A DNA stretch of 64,000 bases from Pigmentibacter ruber (lineage in GTDB: Bacteria > Bdellovibrionota_B > Oligoflexia > Silvanigrellales > Silvanigrellaceae), in NCBI RefSeq assembly GCF_009792895.1, contig NZ_WSSC01000001.1:372001-436000 (forward strand), written 5' to 3'. Positions 18,401 to 27,746 of this stretch are shown here, piece after piece (the stretch's first letter is position 1; each line of letters begins with the position of its first letter). The notes under the pieces were generated by a model. The model saw nothing but the letters and a program-made list of their open reading frames with translations, did no database searches and was not told where the DNA came from. Position numbers and translations under genes: made by a program.

Positions 18401-19582
18401 TTGTTACAAATGAATCCCAACTATACCTTAGACTTTAACGTGTTATACGACCTTTCAAAAGTTAAAGTGTTTTGTAGTTATCTTGCTAGTTTTGAAGATG
18501 GTTTGGTTTGTTTAAATTATTTAAAGAGCTTAAAAGAAAACTTTGACTTTAGAACTGAAAAAAAGTTTGCAAAAATTAAAAAGGGCATGACTTTTAAAAT
18601 TTACTCTTCTGAATTGAGAAAAACTAAAGATGATGACGATGATGAAGTAACAGAATTGCAACAACATAAAGATAATTTGTTACTCAATGAATTAAACGAA
18701 TCGGGAAGAATGCTTGTTAATATTGATGAGCAGTTTTTAATTGACAAAGGATTCTTCCCAAGAAAGTTTGTTGATGAATATTATCGTGCAAGAATTTTAG
18801 GAATGACAGTAAATATTATTCAGAAAAACCTAAAAAACAAAAAATATATAGACATGCCTTTTGATGAAACAGAGAGCATTGCTTATGTCTTACATGATGG
18901 TTTAAATGCAGAAAAATCTGCTGATTTATTTCAATGCAATAGCAATTATTCAACATTTTCACAAAAAATGTACGATCGGTTTATGCATGTGTTAAATAAT
19001 AATCCAAATAAACTAAAAAATTATAGCAGATCAATGAAATATTTATTTTCTGCTGAACAATTGCAAAATATCATGTGCACAAATGTCTTTGCTATTCACA
19101 CAAAAGGAATTACAAAAGACAATTCTCAGTTGAAATATGTTAATGCAAAGAATGAACTAACATCAATTTCCTTATTCAATAAAGATAAAGATATTAATTC
19201 GCAATCAAAATCAATTTTAAAAGTTGCAAGCTTTGATTGGATAGAAAATTTGAAAGATGATCCAACCAGTTCTCCTGCACCAAGTGAAGTGTTTTGGCAG
19301 CCATTAACAGGTCATATGACTGATACTTTGACCCAAAATTTTCAAATTGGTAACTTAACAAGACAAATTTACGAATGTATTAATTCTTCTTCATTAGATT
19401 CGTCAAATTGTACTATAGCAAATAATACGGTTTATAAGTCATTTGCAGGCTTTCCTTTGTTAGGTAAGTATACGTTTGTATATGCGCAGCATGAAAAAGA
19501 TAAAATTAAAAATTTAAAAAGAACACCAGATAAGCAAAGTTCCATTGAAGGAATTGAAATCGATATTATTTATTCAGAATAA
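15428..19582 (+). CDS. Giant coiled-coil lipoprotein upstream of the TcB/RHS toxin
   Basis: The start is the ATG at 15428, six bases after GGAG; the TTG at 15422 touches the ribosome site and is discounted. The 1384-residue product begins with a lipoprotein signal (FVSC, Cys17). Residues about 430-560 and 770-980 are long Gln/Glu/Lys-rich coiled coils. Between them is a Cys-rich segment (CKAIYKTVSRRCDVRDRGAC). An acidic patch (KDDDDDE) lies near residue 1070. I do not recognise a family. Its place between the RCC1 gene and an SpvB/RHS toxin suggests a scaffold, adhesin or TcA-like partner, but there are no TcA hallmarks that I can see, so this is only a hypothesis. Confidence 0.75.
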   Translation: MRKKIYHLLLGIAFVSCNKNSEQNVQEYENNKVNAISSYSANSSFQNISSIDKISKEQIDYRTKNCPITHSNLTSELGTLIKDFKQENLLSVENRNTIPIFKILEQTSALVSDKASNITSIHGCYYPEIYLTNALMMNVLQQIPFTPFNQENLNITNDSADDSFEQTNWRDLEQLKNSRFAKLNGLIRSATIARKVTTVEKATLNSANKLKAKVDGADVYLFDTGEIQQKETYYANTLTLANSLLAIGYYERAHFRWDGSFSANELNMPVNMPNENLQNIIDKIYLGNSSSTNNLVPLKYVIAYDLLMANKYANEATELDYKNTSFCDGKNISSHLIPVCAEAKKIQAKAYDVDLKRLICTSGKEIETPITKEDYLNNYFWEEAVCVDYLETNPSLKNMHLKANGESYHSLNYGYLNPLKLDEKLNSFQKTFQNIKQRLDQIRFIEKIDFGNKQVELSNAVVNLKAEKELLLKQQNKVREEITLAEFNKQTSEIIAESYKEEKKNLEIEQSNLFRNYVTQHSSLKSLEKLKGILDRYENDKSTAINNYKIEYCGSTDVNACHGGRYGLQNRLINERMITVKNDWTNECLKDAQSLSNIYRQIGKTGCDIKNIMPNMHGKSENEIYNALQAGLKNNPNITPTCQAAVIAESRTQIRNKKLDDFLRNFKPGKECKAIYKTVSRRCDVRDRGACTGGTSYVYDRDECKDNVEKFRDLINELGLDRSKLTENNSTESIHSYFSTLRVDSSQTEAMLKMHADKILLERVLELSESSKDQLIQSQDGFCANRLSEMENGIRPQFDRLLQVRSEFEQLQMQRLQITKSINDDQIEFDRVVNEKRVQLADQIQSLQQTNKNLAKQLGLSQSFEQLVASKAQDLISSEFAFANFYSNNLNAFYYYPIKSIDLKIKSQETQNLAAKTNVIIAQQNLEINKKQIENNDISILQTEQKVKSHDLTKYLITSLKVNTNSFQNELEYLKDLNELSRQMVFVASNRLLQMNPNYTLDFNVLYDLSKVKVFCSYLASFEDGLVCLNYLKSLKENFDFRTEKKFAKIKKGMTFKIYSSELRKTKDDDDDEVTELQQHKDNLLLNELNESGRMLVNIDEQFLIDKGFFPRKFVDEYYRARILGMTVNIIQKNLKNKKYIDMPFDETESIAYVLHDGLNAEKSADLFQCNSNYSTFSQKMYDRFMHVLNNNPNKLKNYSRSMKYLFSAEQLQNIMCTNVFAIHTKGITKDNSQLKYVNAKNELTSISLFNKDKDINSQSKSILKVASFDWIENLKDDPTSSPAPSEVFWQPLTGHMTDTLTQNFQIGNLTRQIYECINSSSLDSSNCTIANNTVYKSFAGFPLLGKYTFVYAQHEKDKIKNLKRTPDKQSSIEGIEIDIIYSE

Positions 19583-19593
19583 CAACGATACAC

Positions 19594-19620
19594 GCCCTTT
19601 TTAGAGAAAGGGCTTTTTTA
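19594..19620 (+). terminator. Intrinsic terminator between lipoprotein and toxin genes
   Basis: GCCCTTT (19594-19600) and AAAGGGC (19607-19613) form a 7-bp stem with a 6-base loop followed by TTTTTT. It lies between two genes that otherwise look like an operon, so it may act as a partial terminator lowering toxin expression. Confidence 0.75.
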
Positions 19621-19635
19621 ATTTCAAGGACGAAT

Positions 19636-22600
19636 ATGCAAAAATTAAATAATTATATTAAATTTATTATTCTTATTTTATTCTCACATTTATATTCAAA
19701 TATAGCATTTGCTGAAGTATTTTCAGCACCTACTCTATCAAAACCATCAGCTCCTGGTACTTTTGGGGCGAGGCAATTAGATTGGACTGTTAGCGATTTA
19801 GGTGAAGTTGGTTATAGCATTCCTATTGCAGCTCCTGCATTAAAACAATTAAGCATGAATTTAAGTCTCAATTACTCACCAACGCATGCCTATGGTGATG
19901 CTGGAGCGTTTTGGAATTTTTCTTTAATGAAAGTTTCTTTAGATTTAAAAAGAGGACAAACACAATTTTTAACCCGTAATTTATGTACGCAGTCAATGGC
20001 AGACAATTTAAATATTAATGGGACAAAATTAATACCACAGTCTCCAGGTGTTTGGATGACTTCTTTAAATTCAGGAAGAGATATATTAAAATGCCATGAA
20101 AATGGATTTGTTTTTTATAAATCTACAGGGGATATTTTTCATTTTGGTTTGACTCCAGAAGCTATCAGTATGACTGCGAGTGGGGAAGCCATTGAATGGT
20201 TAATAAGTAAACACTCTACTTTCCGTGGTAAACAAGAAATATTTTATGAATACGAAAAGCCAACAGGCCAACCTACTGAATTTGGTTTAAGTAATACAAA
20301 CATTCCAAATTTGTATGCAAAGCCAATGTTAAAAAGAATTTACTCAGATGATGTTGAGCTACAAATTCAATATCAAGAAAATACTTTTAAAAATTTGCAT
20401 TTTTATGGTGGCATTCCACAAATTTTATTTGGTAGAGTTTCTGAAATTTCTGCATTAAAAAATACTCATTTATTACGCAAATATGTTTTTCAATATGAAG
20501 ATTCTGCAAAAGTCGCCTTTCCTAGACTTTATTCCATGCAAGAATTCGGTAGTGATGGAAAAAGTGCCTATCCAAAAACAATTTTTAGCTATCGAGGAAG
20601 TAACTCAACTGTTAGTAATGAATTAAGCAGCGTGAATGAAAAGTTTGATAGATCTTTTCCAAGCTTTTCAGACAACTATTTTAAATTTGCAGATTTACTA
20701 AGCACAGGTAAATCACAAATGTTATATCAGGCAGGCAGTGATTCATTTTGGTTAACTTCATTTGACCCTACTAAAGTTTTTGCCGCAGAAGCAAATGGAG
20801 GACTGGTAACTACCCAAAAAATAAAAGTAAGACTAGAAGCATATACTCAATACAGTAAAAATTTAAAAGATTTGCAGTTTGTGGACTTAATGGGAACAGG
20901 AACGACTGATATTTATAGTTCCAATGGCGCCAATCCTATTATTTTATTAAATGACCGAAAATTTAATGAAAAAGGCGAATTGATTTTTAAACGCTATGCG
21001 CGACTCAGTCGCGATGACTACGATTTTATCAGACAATGTGGTTTAGACCCTAGAAAGTGGAAAACTTTAAATTTAACTGGACAAGGGCGGAGTGATTTTC
21101 TTTGTATCGGTAATAAAAATGCCTTTATTTTAATAAATAAAGGAATGAAATTAGTTGATGCTAAAGAAAATAGGTATGAAATAATCACAAAAAGATTAAA
21201 AGTTAAATTAGATTATAACTTGCAATCAACGCTTCAAGATGACTACGCAATTGTTGATTGGAATGCCGATGGACTTTCTGATTTGCTTATTAATCATGGA
21301 AATAGTATTTATTTATTACTTAATACAGGTAATTTTGCAAAAGGTGAAAATCAAAGTAGCTTTTTTGAAAAAGTAAACTTAGGACTATACCGTTACCTTG
21401 GCGGTATCAAAGCTTCAAAAATGCTTATTGGTGATTTTACTGGTACAGGCTTACCAAGTATTAATTTTAAACATAGCCGTTTTTTAATTAATCACGGTTT
21501 AGGAAAACCCTTAACAGAAATATACATTGAAAATATTAAAAAATTTAATCCAGAATATGCTGCTGTTGTCCAGTTAACAGGAACTGGCAAGCAACAAATT
21601 TTTGCTGCCACACCTGCTACACACGGTAACGCAATTATTGAACTTGCGAGTCGTTCCTTTCCAAATCATTTGCACTCAGTGGTTAGTGCAGATGGTAGAT
21701 TTTTAAGCTTTAACTACACATCTTCTGTGTTAGAAAATCAAGAAGCAATTACAACAGAACAAGATGTTGAAGTGAAACAGCTTGAAATGCAACAACCTAT
21801 CATGCCTGTTGTCTTGCCTTTACTAAAACAAATAGGTTTCTCAGATGGGATTAACCCCACAAGAATGACTCGTTATGCATATCGCTTGCCTAGATTTGAT
21901 AGTTACTTAAATAAGTATCTAGGTTTTTCACTGGTAAGAAAACAAAATGTTGGTGATGAAACGCAATTAGGTACCTTACAAGAAAAAAGATTTTTATCAG
22001 GTGTACGCTTAAGTGAAGTTGAAAAATTCTCTGGATTTGTTGATTATCGCTTACAATCTGAAAAAAATGTGATTCAACATGAAATGTTGCAGCAATGTTT
22101 AAATCCATCTTTAACTGCTGAAAATACTCAATGGTGTACTGACTTAGCTGGTTTTTCTTATTATCAAAAATCTGGTGCGGCTTTAGATTCTATTTCTTTT
22201 GCGACAGGGTTAATTAATACCAAAGAAAATTATACATTAGAAAATAATAATTTTGATTTAAGATTTTTTTCTGCAAGTGAATATCCAAGTAATCCTTCTT
22301 TGCAAGATAAAAAACCAGAATTGGCAAATGTTTTAAATATTACTGAAGAATCAGAAAAAAGTGGTGAAAATTATTTAACTTATCAAAAAATACATAGTAA
22401 AGTAACGCATGTCTATGATGAACTTGGTAGACTTATTACAACGCAACAAAAAAATTCTTCATTGCTTAATGGGGAAGATAAAGTTACTAATTACACTTAT
22501 TTTTGTCCGCTATCGCACCCAGAAAATTTAAAAATATATTGTGATCAAGTTTCTTTAGAACAGGTATCTTCTTCACTTGGAAATGTAAAAACAATTACTA

Positions 22601-25600
22601 AAAAAATTGAATATGATTTTCAAACAGGCTTGCCGATTGAAAATTGGGAAGCCAATCAAGCTGGTGATTTAGTTTTACAAGAATCTGCAACTTATGACCA
22701 ATTTGGTCGTCTCACAAAATTAAAACAAGAAACAGGTGAATATTCTATATTTCATTGGAATAATTCTAATGGAAATTTAAACAGTATCCAAACACATAAT
22801 GATATCACAACTGAGGCACAATATAATGAATTTGGTAATATAGTTAAATTATCTAATTCTAAAAATAATATTTCAGAGTTTATATATGATAGTTTTGGAA
22901 GAGTTGTTTCTTATAGTAAAAATCAAGCCAGCGAACCACAGTTAAAAATTGTGCATATAGCACAGAAGTCTTGGGATATTTTTATAAATTGGTTAAAGAA
23001 AGTATTTGGATTAGGTGGAGCAGGTAATAATAATCAATTAAACACTGATAATTCAACGCATATTTTTGAAAAATATGAATATGCATTTCCTAAATTAGAG
23101 TTTCAAAATGGTTTAACACTAGAAGAAAATTTAGAACACATTAATGAATTTGATAAATTGTTGCCGCAATTTACAACAGCTTCATCTTTTACTGAACAAA
23201 CGGTTGGAAAGTTTAGTAACCATAAGGTGAATCCAGGGTATATAAATACTTATCGCAGAAATAGCATAGATCAAGAACTAACATTAGTTGCAAAAAATTG
23301 GCTTTCAGGTGCAGATGAAGTTTTGTATTCAGCATCTAAAATAGGTGTTGATAGATTTTCTCTAGCAAATAAAGCAAGTATAAATTCTTTAGGAAAAGTT
23401 TATAAAGAATATTTAAATTCTGAAATTAGTTTCCAAAATGTTTTAGCCAATGAATTGCCAAATAAAAATACATTTAAAGTTAAATCAATTTACGAATTTT
23501 ATGCCAATGGGGAAATTAAAAATCAAGAGTTTGATGAAGGAATTAAACAAAGTTTCAACCAAGGTGTGGACTATGTTGAATCTATCTCTCCTGAAGGAAG
23601 AAGAACAAAAACAATATTAAATGATATTGGGCAAGTTGTAACGAAACAAATTGGTTTAGACAATCAAGGGAATGTAAGTAATGAAACATTGATTACAAAT
23701 GTAACCTATGATGCTTTAAGTCGAATTATAAAAGTTACTAATAACGATGGTTTAATTGCTGAACAGCTTTATGCCGCAAATAATAAAGTTATTGCACAAA
23801 CAAATAACTTTTTAGGTGTGTCACAATTTTTCTATGACAATTTTGGTCGCTTAACACAAAATGCAATTTGTCCAGTTGGTACAAATATTGGCAATTGTAA
23901 TATGCTTGAATCTTCTATTCTTTACAAACAATTTAACTACGATGGATTAGGAAATTTAGTTAAAGAAGAACACACTCGGTTTGAAAGAGCAAAAGGAACG
24001 CATGCCAAAGAAGTTATTGAATATACTTATGGATCATTAAAAAATAAAAATAGAGCTGAAGATATTGGTTTACCAATAATAATAAAAATAAATTCAATAA
24101 ATGAATTAGGGCAAAATGAAAGTATAAGAAATTATGCTTATAATAGTGAAGGTCAAATTTCAACTGATGAATTAGAATTGTTTCTTTATAAAACAAAAGG
24201 CTCTCCAACTGGTTTAATTAAAGAAAGAAAAAGTATAAGTGTTTATCAATCTTATCAAGTATCAGATTTTGCTGGAAATGTAGTACAGTTAAAATCAAGA
24301 GGTGGTTTTTCTAGAGAACATTTAAATAAATTGGAAGACAAATACTTTACTGGTTATGCCGTCCAATATTTAAATGGAATTTCACAAATTGATAAATTAA
24401 GTTTCCTTAAAGATGGAAAAGAACAAAGTGTCCCTATTCAAGGTTTAAATTATGATTCTGAAGGCTACTTAAGTACTGTTTATTTAGAAAATAATTTAAA
24501 ATTAAAATCTTGCTGGCACAAAAGGAAAGAAATTCCAATTGCGTTTTGGGCTGGTAAAGCTACTGAAAACGTAGATAATTTATGTAATGAAACAAATACA
24601 GCTAACAGCGGATATTTTCATACCCGTTGGAAATATAATAATGATTTATTTCCAATAGAAACGAAAGACTTTTCTACATTTGTAGATAAATCTATTTCAT
24701 TAGCTGGCAATTCAAAGTTTACTTATGACCAACAAGGGCGCTTAAAATCAAGTGAAGGATTTACTAATAATTCAATTGGTTGGGGTAAAATTGATTATGC
24801 ATATTCCGTTGGTGGAAAAATAGAGAAAATTGTTAGATCTGGAAATTTTGTTAAGGATAGATTGAGTGACGGTTTTGATACTCTAGAAGAAAATTATCAT
24901 TATTCAAACCAAAAGCAGCTTGGTGTATTACAGTCAGTAACATCTAGATCAGGAAATCAATCTGCAATTTCAAAATTTTCCCATGATGCCATTGGTTATC
25001 GTGAATTTGGTGTTTCTCCAACTCTTGCCGTTTTTACAAAAAGCAAAAATAGTAATCAAACTGAGGAAAACTGGACTAATCCACAACAAATTCCAATGCA
25101 AAAATATGCTTGGAGTGGACGCGGACAATTATCAGGAGTTTTTTCTGCATTTGAAAATAGTAAAAATCAGATTGAAGCAGCTGAATTGCTTAATTTAAAA
25201 ATGAGCGATGAAAAGGGCAATCAACTTGCAGAGTTTGATTCTGTTACGTTGAATGAAATTCTTGCTTCAGATAGTAAGAAAAAAACTTACGAAACCGAAA
25301 TTACGAAGTTGCCAAGAAATGTTCAATTTTCTAATGGAATTAGTTTTGAACGAGATGAAATTCATTTTGATATCCAAGTGGGTAGTTTTGCTTCATTAAG
25401 ATTAATTACAAGATATCCAGCACTAAATGCAACAAATCCTGAATCTTTAAGTAAACAAGAAATGCAAACAAGAAAAGAACTTGTTTTAAAAGATTTAGTG
25501 GGAAGTGTTACTCAGGTTTTAGATATCGGTTCACATAAAATTATTGAAAAAAATGCCAGCGAACCTTTTGGTTTGAATAGAGGAATTCCTTTATTAACGA

Positions 25601-26745
25601 ATAATGTTTTAAATCAATTTCAAACAGATAATAAAAGAGCTGAAACCCAATTATATTTAAATCCACAAAGTAATATGCGGGAAAATTGGGATACAAAATC
25701 TTATGAAATAATTAATTTAGATAGTTTAAATGATATTGATAAACAAGGTATGCGCGGCTCAAAATCCTTTGCAAAAGGGATATTTTCTGCATCTACTGGA
25801 TTACACAATATGGGTGTGCGTGCTTACGATCCTGCGCGTGGATTGTGGTTATCTCCTGATTTATTTATTGGCCAAAATTTTGATTTAATGTTTGAAAGAG
25901 TTAAAGAAGCCAATTTATTTCAATATGCTGGAAACAATCCTATTGCATTTAATGATCCGAGTGGGAAATTAAGTTGGGACAATTTAAAAGATAAATTCAA
26001 AGATGCGGCAAGCGGAAAAGTAAGTGGGCGTGGTCATGATATGTCCAAAAACCCAGGAAATTCAGGCGGGCTTGGAGGTAAGAATAACTTTTCGAGTAGT
26101 AATTTTAAAGGCTCTCAAAGAACATCCCTAAAATCCAATTCTTTGTTTAACAATTTAAATAATTCTGTAAAAAAATATGGATTAGATTTATCAAATATCG
26201 CAGAAAGACTAAATTCTGCCATTAGTAGTCCTGAGATGGGGTTGTGTGCTGGACTTACTGTAGGAGGTTTCTCAGCATTTGTAATAGGGGGGGTATTAAC
26301 TGGAGGTTCGATATTAGCAGCTCCGCCGACGTCGGGTATTTCATTATTAGCAACTCCTTCTACAGCTTCAATGACTGGTGCAGGGTTAGGTACTGCAACT
26401 CTTGGCCTTGGGTGTATGACTGGGATATTACTGAATGCGGCGACTGGAAGTGCTTCTGATAATTCATCTGGAGATAAACCAGCATCTACACCAGTGGGTA
26501 GAAGAGGAAATCCTATTGAAGTTGCTGATGGTACTAATAAACCGACTAGTATAGATGGCATCGATTATTCTGGGCACGCATTAGATAGAATGCAAGGAAG
26601 AGGTGTTCCTCCATCTGTGGTTAAAGATGTAATTCAAAATGGTGTTAAAAAACCAGCTAGAAATGGAGCTACGCAAAATATTAATGATCAAGTTGAAGCT
26701 TTTACAAATACAGAAGGAAAAGTTATTACAGTAATTCCAAAATGA
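19636..26745 (+). CDS. Secreted SpvB/TcB-type RHS toxin with exchangeable C-terminal tip
   Basis: The 2369-residue protein has a signal peptide (NIAFA/EV) and then an SpvB-type domain (GARQLDWTVSDLGEVGYSIP, from residue 40). FG-GAP/VCBS-like repeats follow at about 340-680 (DLMGTGTTDIY, DWNADGLSDLL, DFTGTGLPSI), as in TcB. RHS/YD repeats follow (YDELGRLITT, YDQFGRLTKL, YDSFGRVVSY, YDNFGRLTQN). The RHS core is at 2055-2115 (GLHNMGVRAYDPARGLWLSP, NNPIAFNDPSGK). A glycine-rich hydrophobic stretch precedes the last 65 residues (HALDRMQGRGVPPSVV ... VITVIPK), which resemble DUF4258/BECR-type RNase tips; their activity is inferred. In Tc and Rhs proteins the RHS shell encloses the tip. The following gene is the likely immunity partner. 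Confidence 0.85.
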   Translation: MQKLNNYIKFIILILFSHLYSNIAFAEVFSAPTLSKPSAPGTFGARQLDWTVSDLGEVGYSIPIAAPALKQLSMNLSLNYSPTHAYGDAGAFWNFSLMKVSLDLKRGQTQFLTRNLCTQSMADNLNINGTKLIPQSPGVWMTSLNSGRDILKCHENGFVFYKSTGDIFHFGLTPEAISMTASGEAIEWLISKHSTFRGKQEIFYEYEKPTGQPTEFGLSNTNIPNLYAKPMLKRIYSDDVELQIQYQENTFKNLHFYGGIPQILFGRVSEISALKNTHLLRKYVFQYEDSAKVAFPRLYSMQEFGSDGKSAYPKTIFSYRGSNSTVSNELSSVNEKFDRSFPSFSDNYFKFADLLSTGKSQMLYQAGSDSFWLTSFDPTKVFAAEANGGLVTTQKIKVRLEAYTQYSKNLKDLQFVDLMGTGTTDIYSSNGANPIILLNDRKFNEKGELIFKRYARLSRDDYDFIRQCGLDPRKWKTLNLTGQGRSDFLCIGNKNAFILINKGMKLVDAKENRYEIITKRLKVKLDYNLQSTLQDDYAIVDWNADGLSDLLINHGNSIYLLLNTGNFAKGENQSSFFEKVNLGLYRYLGGIKASKMLIGDFTGTGLPSINFKHSRFLINHGLGKPLTEIYIENIKKFNPEYAAVVQLTGTGKQQIFAATPATHGNAIIELASRSFPNHLHSVVSADGRFLSFNYTSSVLENQEAITTEQDVEVKQLEMQQPIMPVVLPLLKQIGFSDGINPTRMTRYAYRLPRFDSYLNKYLGFSLVRKQNVGDETQLGTLQEKRFLSGVRLSEVEKFSGFVDYRLQSEKNVIQHEMLQQCLNPSLTAENTQWCTDLAGFSYYQKSGAALDSISFATGLINTKENYTLENNNFDLRFFSASEYPSNPSLQDKKPELANVLNITEESEKSGENYLTYQKIHSKVTHVYDELGRLITTQQKNSSLLNGEDKVTNYTYFCPLSHPENLKIYCDQVSLEQVSSSLGNVKTITKKIEYDFQTGLPIENWEANQAGDLVLQESATYDQFGRLTKLKQETGEYSIFHWNNSNGNLNSIQTHNDITTEAQYNEFGNIVKLSNSKNNISEFIYDSFGRVVSYSKNQASEPQLKIVHIAQKSWDIFINWLKKVFGLGGAGNNNQLNTDNSTHIFEKYEYAFPKLEFQNGLTLEENLEHINEFDKLLPQFTTASSFTEQTVGKFSNHKVNPGYINTYRRNSIDQELTLVAKNWLSGADEVLYSASKIGVDRFSLANKASINSLGKVYKEYLNSEISFQNVLANELPNKNTFKVKSIYEFYANGEIKNQEFDEGIKQSFNQGVDYVESISPEGRRTKTILNDIGQVVTKQIGLDNQGNVSNETLITNVTYDALSRIIKVTNNDGLIAEQLYAANNKVIAQTNNFLGVSQFFYDNFGRLTQNAICPVGTNIGNCNMLESSILYKQFNYDGLGNLVKEEHTRFERAKGTHAKEVIEYTYGSLKNKNRAEDIGLPIIIKINSINELGQNESIRNYAYNSEGQISTDELELFLYKTKGSPTGLIKERKSISVYQSYQVSDFAGNVVQLKSRGGFSREHLNKLEDKYFTGYAVQYLNGISQIDKLSFLKDGKEQSVPIQGLNYDSEGYLSTVYLENNLKLKSCWHKRKEIPIAFWAGKATENVDNLCNETNTANSGYFHTRWKYNNDLFPIETKDFSTFVDKSISLAGNSKFTYDQQGRLKSSEGFTNNSIGWGKIDYAYSVGGKIEKIVRSGNFVKDRLSDGFDTLEENYHYSNQKQLGVLQSVTSRSGNQSAISKFSHDAIGYREFGVSPTLAVFTKSKNSNQTEENWTNPQQIPMQKYAWSGRGQLSGVFSAFENSKNQIEAAELLNLKMSDEKGNQLAEFDSVTLNEILASDSKKKTYETEITKLPRNVQFSNGISFERDEIHFDIQVGSFASLRLITRYPALNATNPESLSKQEMQTRKELVLKDLVGSVTQVLDIGSHKIIEKNASEPFGLNRGIPLLTNNVLNQFQTDNKRAETQLYLNPQSNMRENWDTKSYEIINLDSLNDIDKQGMRGSKSFAKGIFSASTGLHNMGVRAYDPARGLWLSPDLFIGQNFDLMFERVKEANLFQYAGNNPIAFNDPSGKLSWDNLKDKFKDAASGKVSGRGHDMSKNPGNSGGLGGKNNFSSSNFKGSQRTSLKSNSLFNNLNNSVKKYGLDLSNIAERLNSAISSPEMGLCAGLTVGGFSAFVIGGVLTGGSILAAPPTSGISLLATPSTASMTGAGLGTATLGLGCMTGILLNAATGSASDNSSGDKPASTPVGRRGNPIEVADGTNKPTSIDGIDYSGHALDRMQGRGVPPSVVKDVIQNGVKKPARNGATQNINDQVEAFTNTEGKVITVIPK

Positions 26746-26757
26746 GAAGGTAATTTC

Positions 26758-27132
26758 ATGGGCTTAAGATATAAAATTTTATCTGATTCATCTTCGGTAA
26801 CAATAGAAAGTTGTAATGATTTTACTAGTGAAGATGAAGTAACAAAATATTTTTTACAATTTACAATTTGCGAATTTAAAGGTTCTTTGTATTTTTATGA
26901 TTTTAAAAACGAATTTTTAGAATATATTTCAAATGTAAGAAAAAATTTAACTACAAATTTTTTTAATTTGTCATATAAAAATTTCGAGGAAATTCTTTTA
27001 ATTAAAATGGAATTAAATAATTCAAATAAGGTAATTTGTTCTGGTTATATCAGATCAGAAATAGATAATAATATTTCGCTTAAATATGAGTTAATTTTGG
27101 ATTTAGGATCAATTATTGTTGAATATAATTGA
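26758..27132 (+). CDS. Putative immunity protein for the current toxin tip (WapI-like)
   Basis: This 124-residue protein starts 12 bases after the toxin stop, with AAGG upstream, the standard place for an immunity gene. The pattern of an alternating strand (CEFKGSLYFYDFKNEFLEYI), then a helix, then strands ending in a GYIRSEI-type segment resembles the WapI/YxiJ immunity group; the match is by eye and moderate. There is no signal peptide, so it acts in the cytoplasm as expected. Degraded copies of its first 90 bases recur at 29197-29284 and 30630-30727 with ATG changed to ATA, showing that this junction has been copied during tip exchange. Confidence 0.65.
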   Translation: MGLRYKILSDSSSVTIESCNDFTSEDEVTKYFLQFTICEFKGSLYFYDFKNEFLEYISNVRKNLTTNFFNLSYKNFEEILLIKMELNNSNKVICSGYIRSEIDNNISLKYELILDLGSIIVEYN

Positions 27133-27238
27133 GGTTTTAGCAAATTTTTTTTAATATATACAAGTAATTTTTTAAATTCATTTGTATTTTAATATAATAC
27201 TTATAATTTTGTGGAAGTAGTGAATTATTCAGTACAAC

Positions 27239-27718
27239 ATGATAAGAAAAAATTATGCTAAATATTTTGTAAGAATAAATTCTAATGAAATAGATAAGTC
27301 AGATATATGTGGAACTAAAAATCAAATTACTATTTTAATTAATTTGATAAATGATTTAAATAAAAATTGTTCATGGTATTTATTTGATATTCGGACATAT
27401 CCTGAAGGTTGGCTCGAAATATCTAAAAATACAGGACCAATTTATTTTTGTAATTCAAGTGATTTGATATCAAAATTAGAAGATAGATATCAATTTATTT
27501 TTGGAATTTTTATTTGTATTGAAAGTAATAAAAAAATTGAAAAATGGACAAGACTATTTGATTCTGAAGAAAATTTAATTCCAGATCTTGAATACGGATT
27601 TCTTGAAATTAGACCCTTTGATGGTTCATATTATGAAATATATTCAAATGATTTTGAAGTAATAAAAATTTACGCTAAACAATTTAATGTAGAAATTGAA
27701 ATTTTAGTAGTTGATTAA
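27239..27718 (+). CDS. Orphan immunity-like protein, family unknown
   Basis: The 159-residue, acidic, cytoplasmic-looking protein has no signal or membrane segment. It lies in the toxin-tip graveyard, between the current immunity gene and the barnase-like remnant, with no toxin fragment directly before it. A good -10 box TATAAT (27193-27198) lies 41 bases upstream, but the -35 and ribosome site are poor. The segments PEGWLEISKNTGPIYF and GFLEIRPFDGSYYEIYS suggest an alpha/beta fold of the kind common in immunity proteins. This role is inferred from context only. Confidence 0.55.
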   Translation: MIRKNYAKYFVRINSNEIDKSDICGTKNQITILINLINDLNKNCSWYLFDIRTYPEGWLEISKNTGPIYFCNSSDLISKLEDRYQFIFGIFICIESNKKIEKWTRLFDSEENLIPDLEYGFLEIRPFDGSYYEIYSNDFEVIKIYAKQFNVEIEILVVD

Positions 27719-27746
27719 ATATTAAATAACTAATTTGAATTAAGTT

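Noticed and set aside
15428-19582. Giant lipoprotein as a TcA toxin subunit
   Set aside because: It lacks VRP1, neuraminidase-like or TcA pore motifs by eye and is about half the usual length; kept only as a hypothesis to test.
26115-26561. Minus-strand frame of 148 codons within the RHS gene
   Set aside because: It is antisense to the glycine-rich pretoxin region, has no ribosome site, and its Pro/Val/Ala-rich composition mirrors the coding strand.
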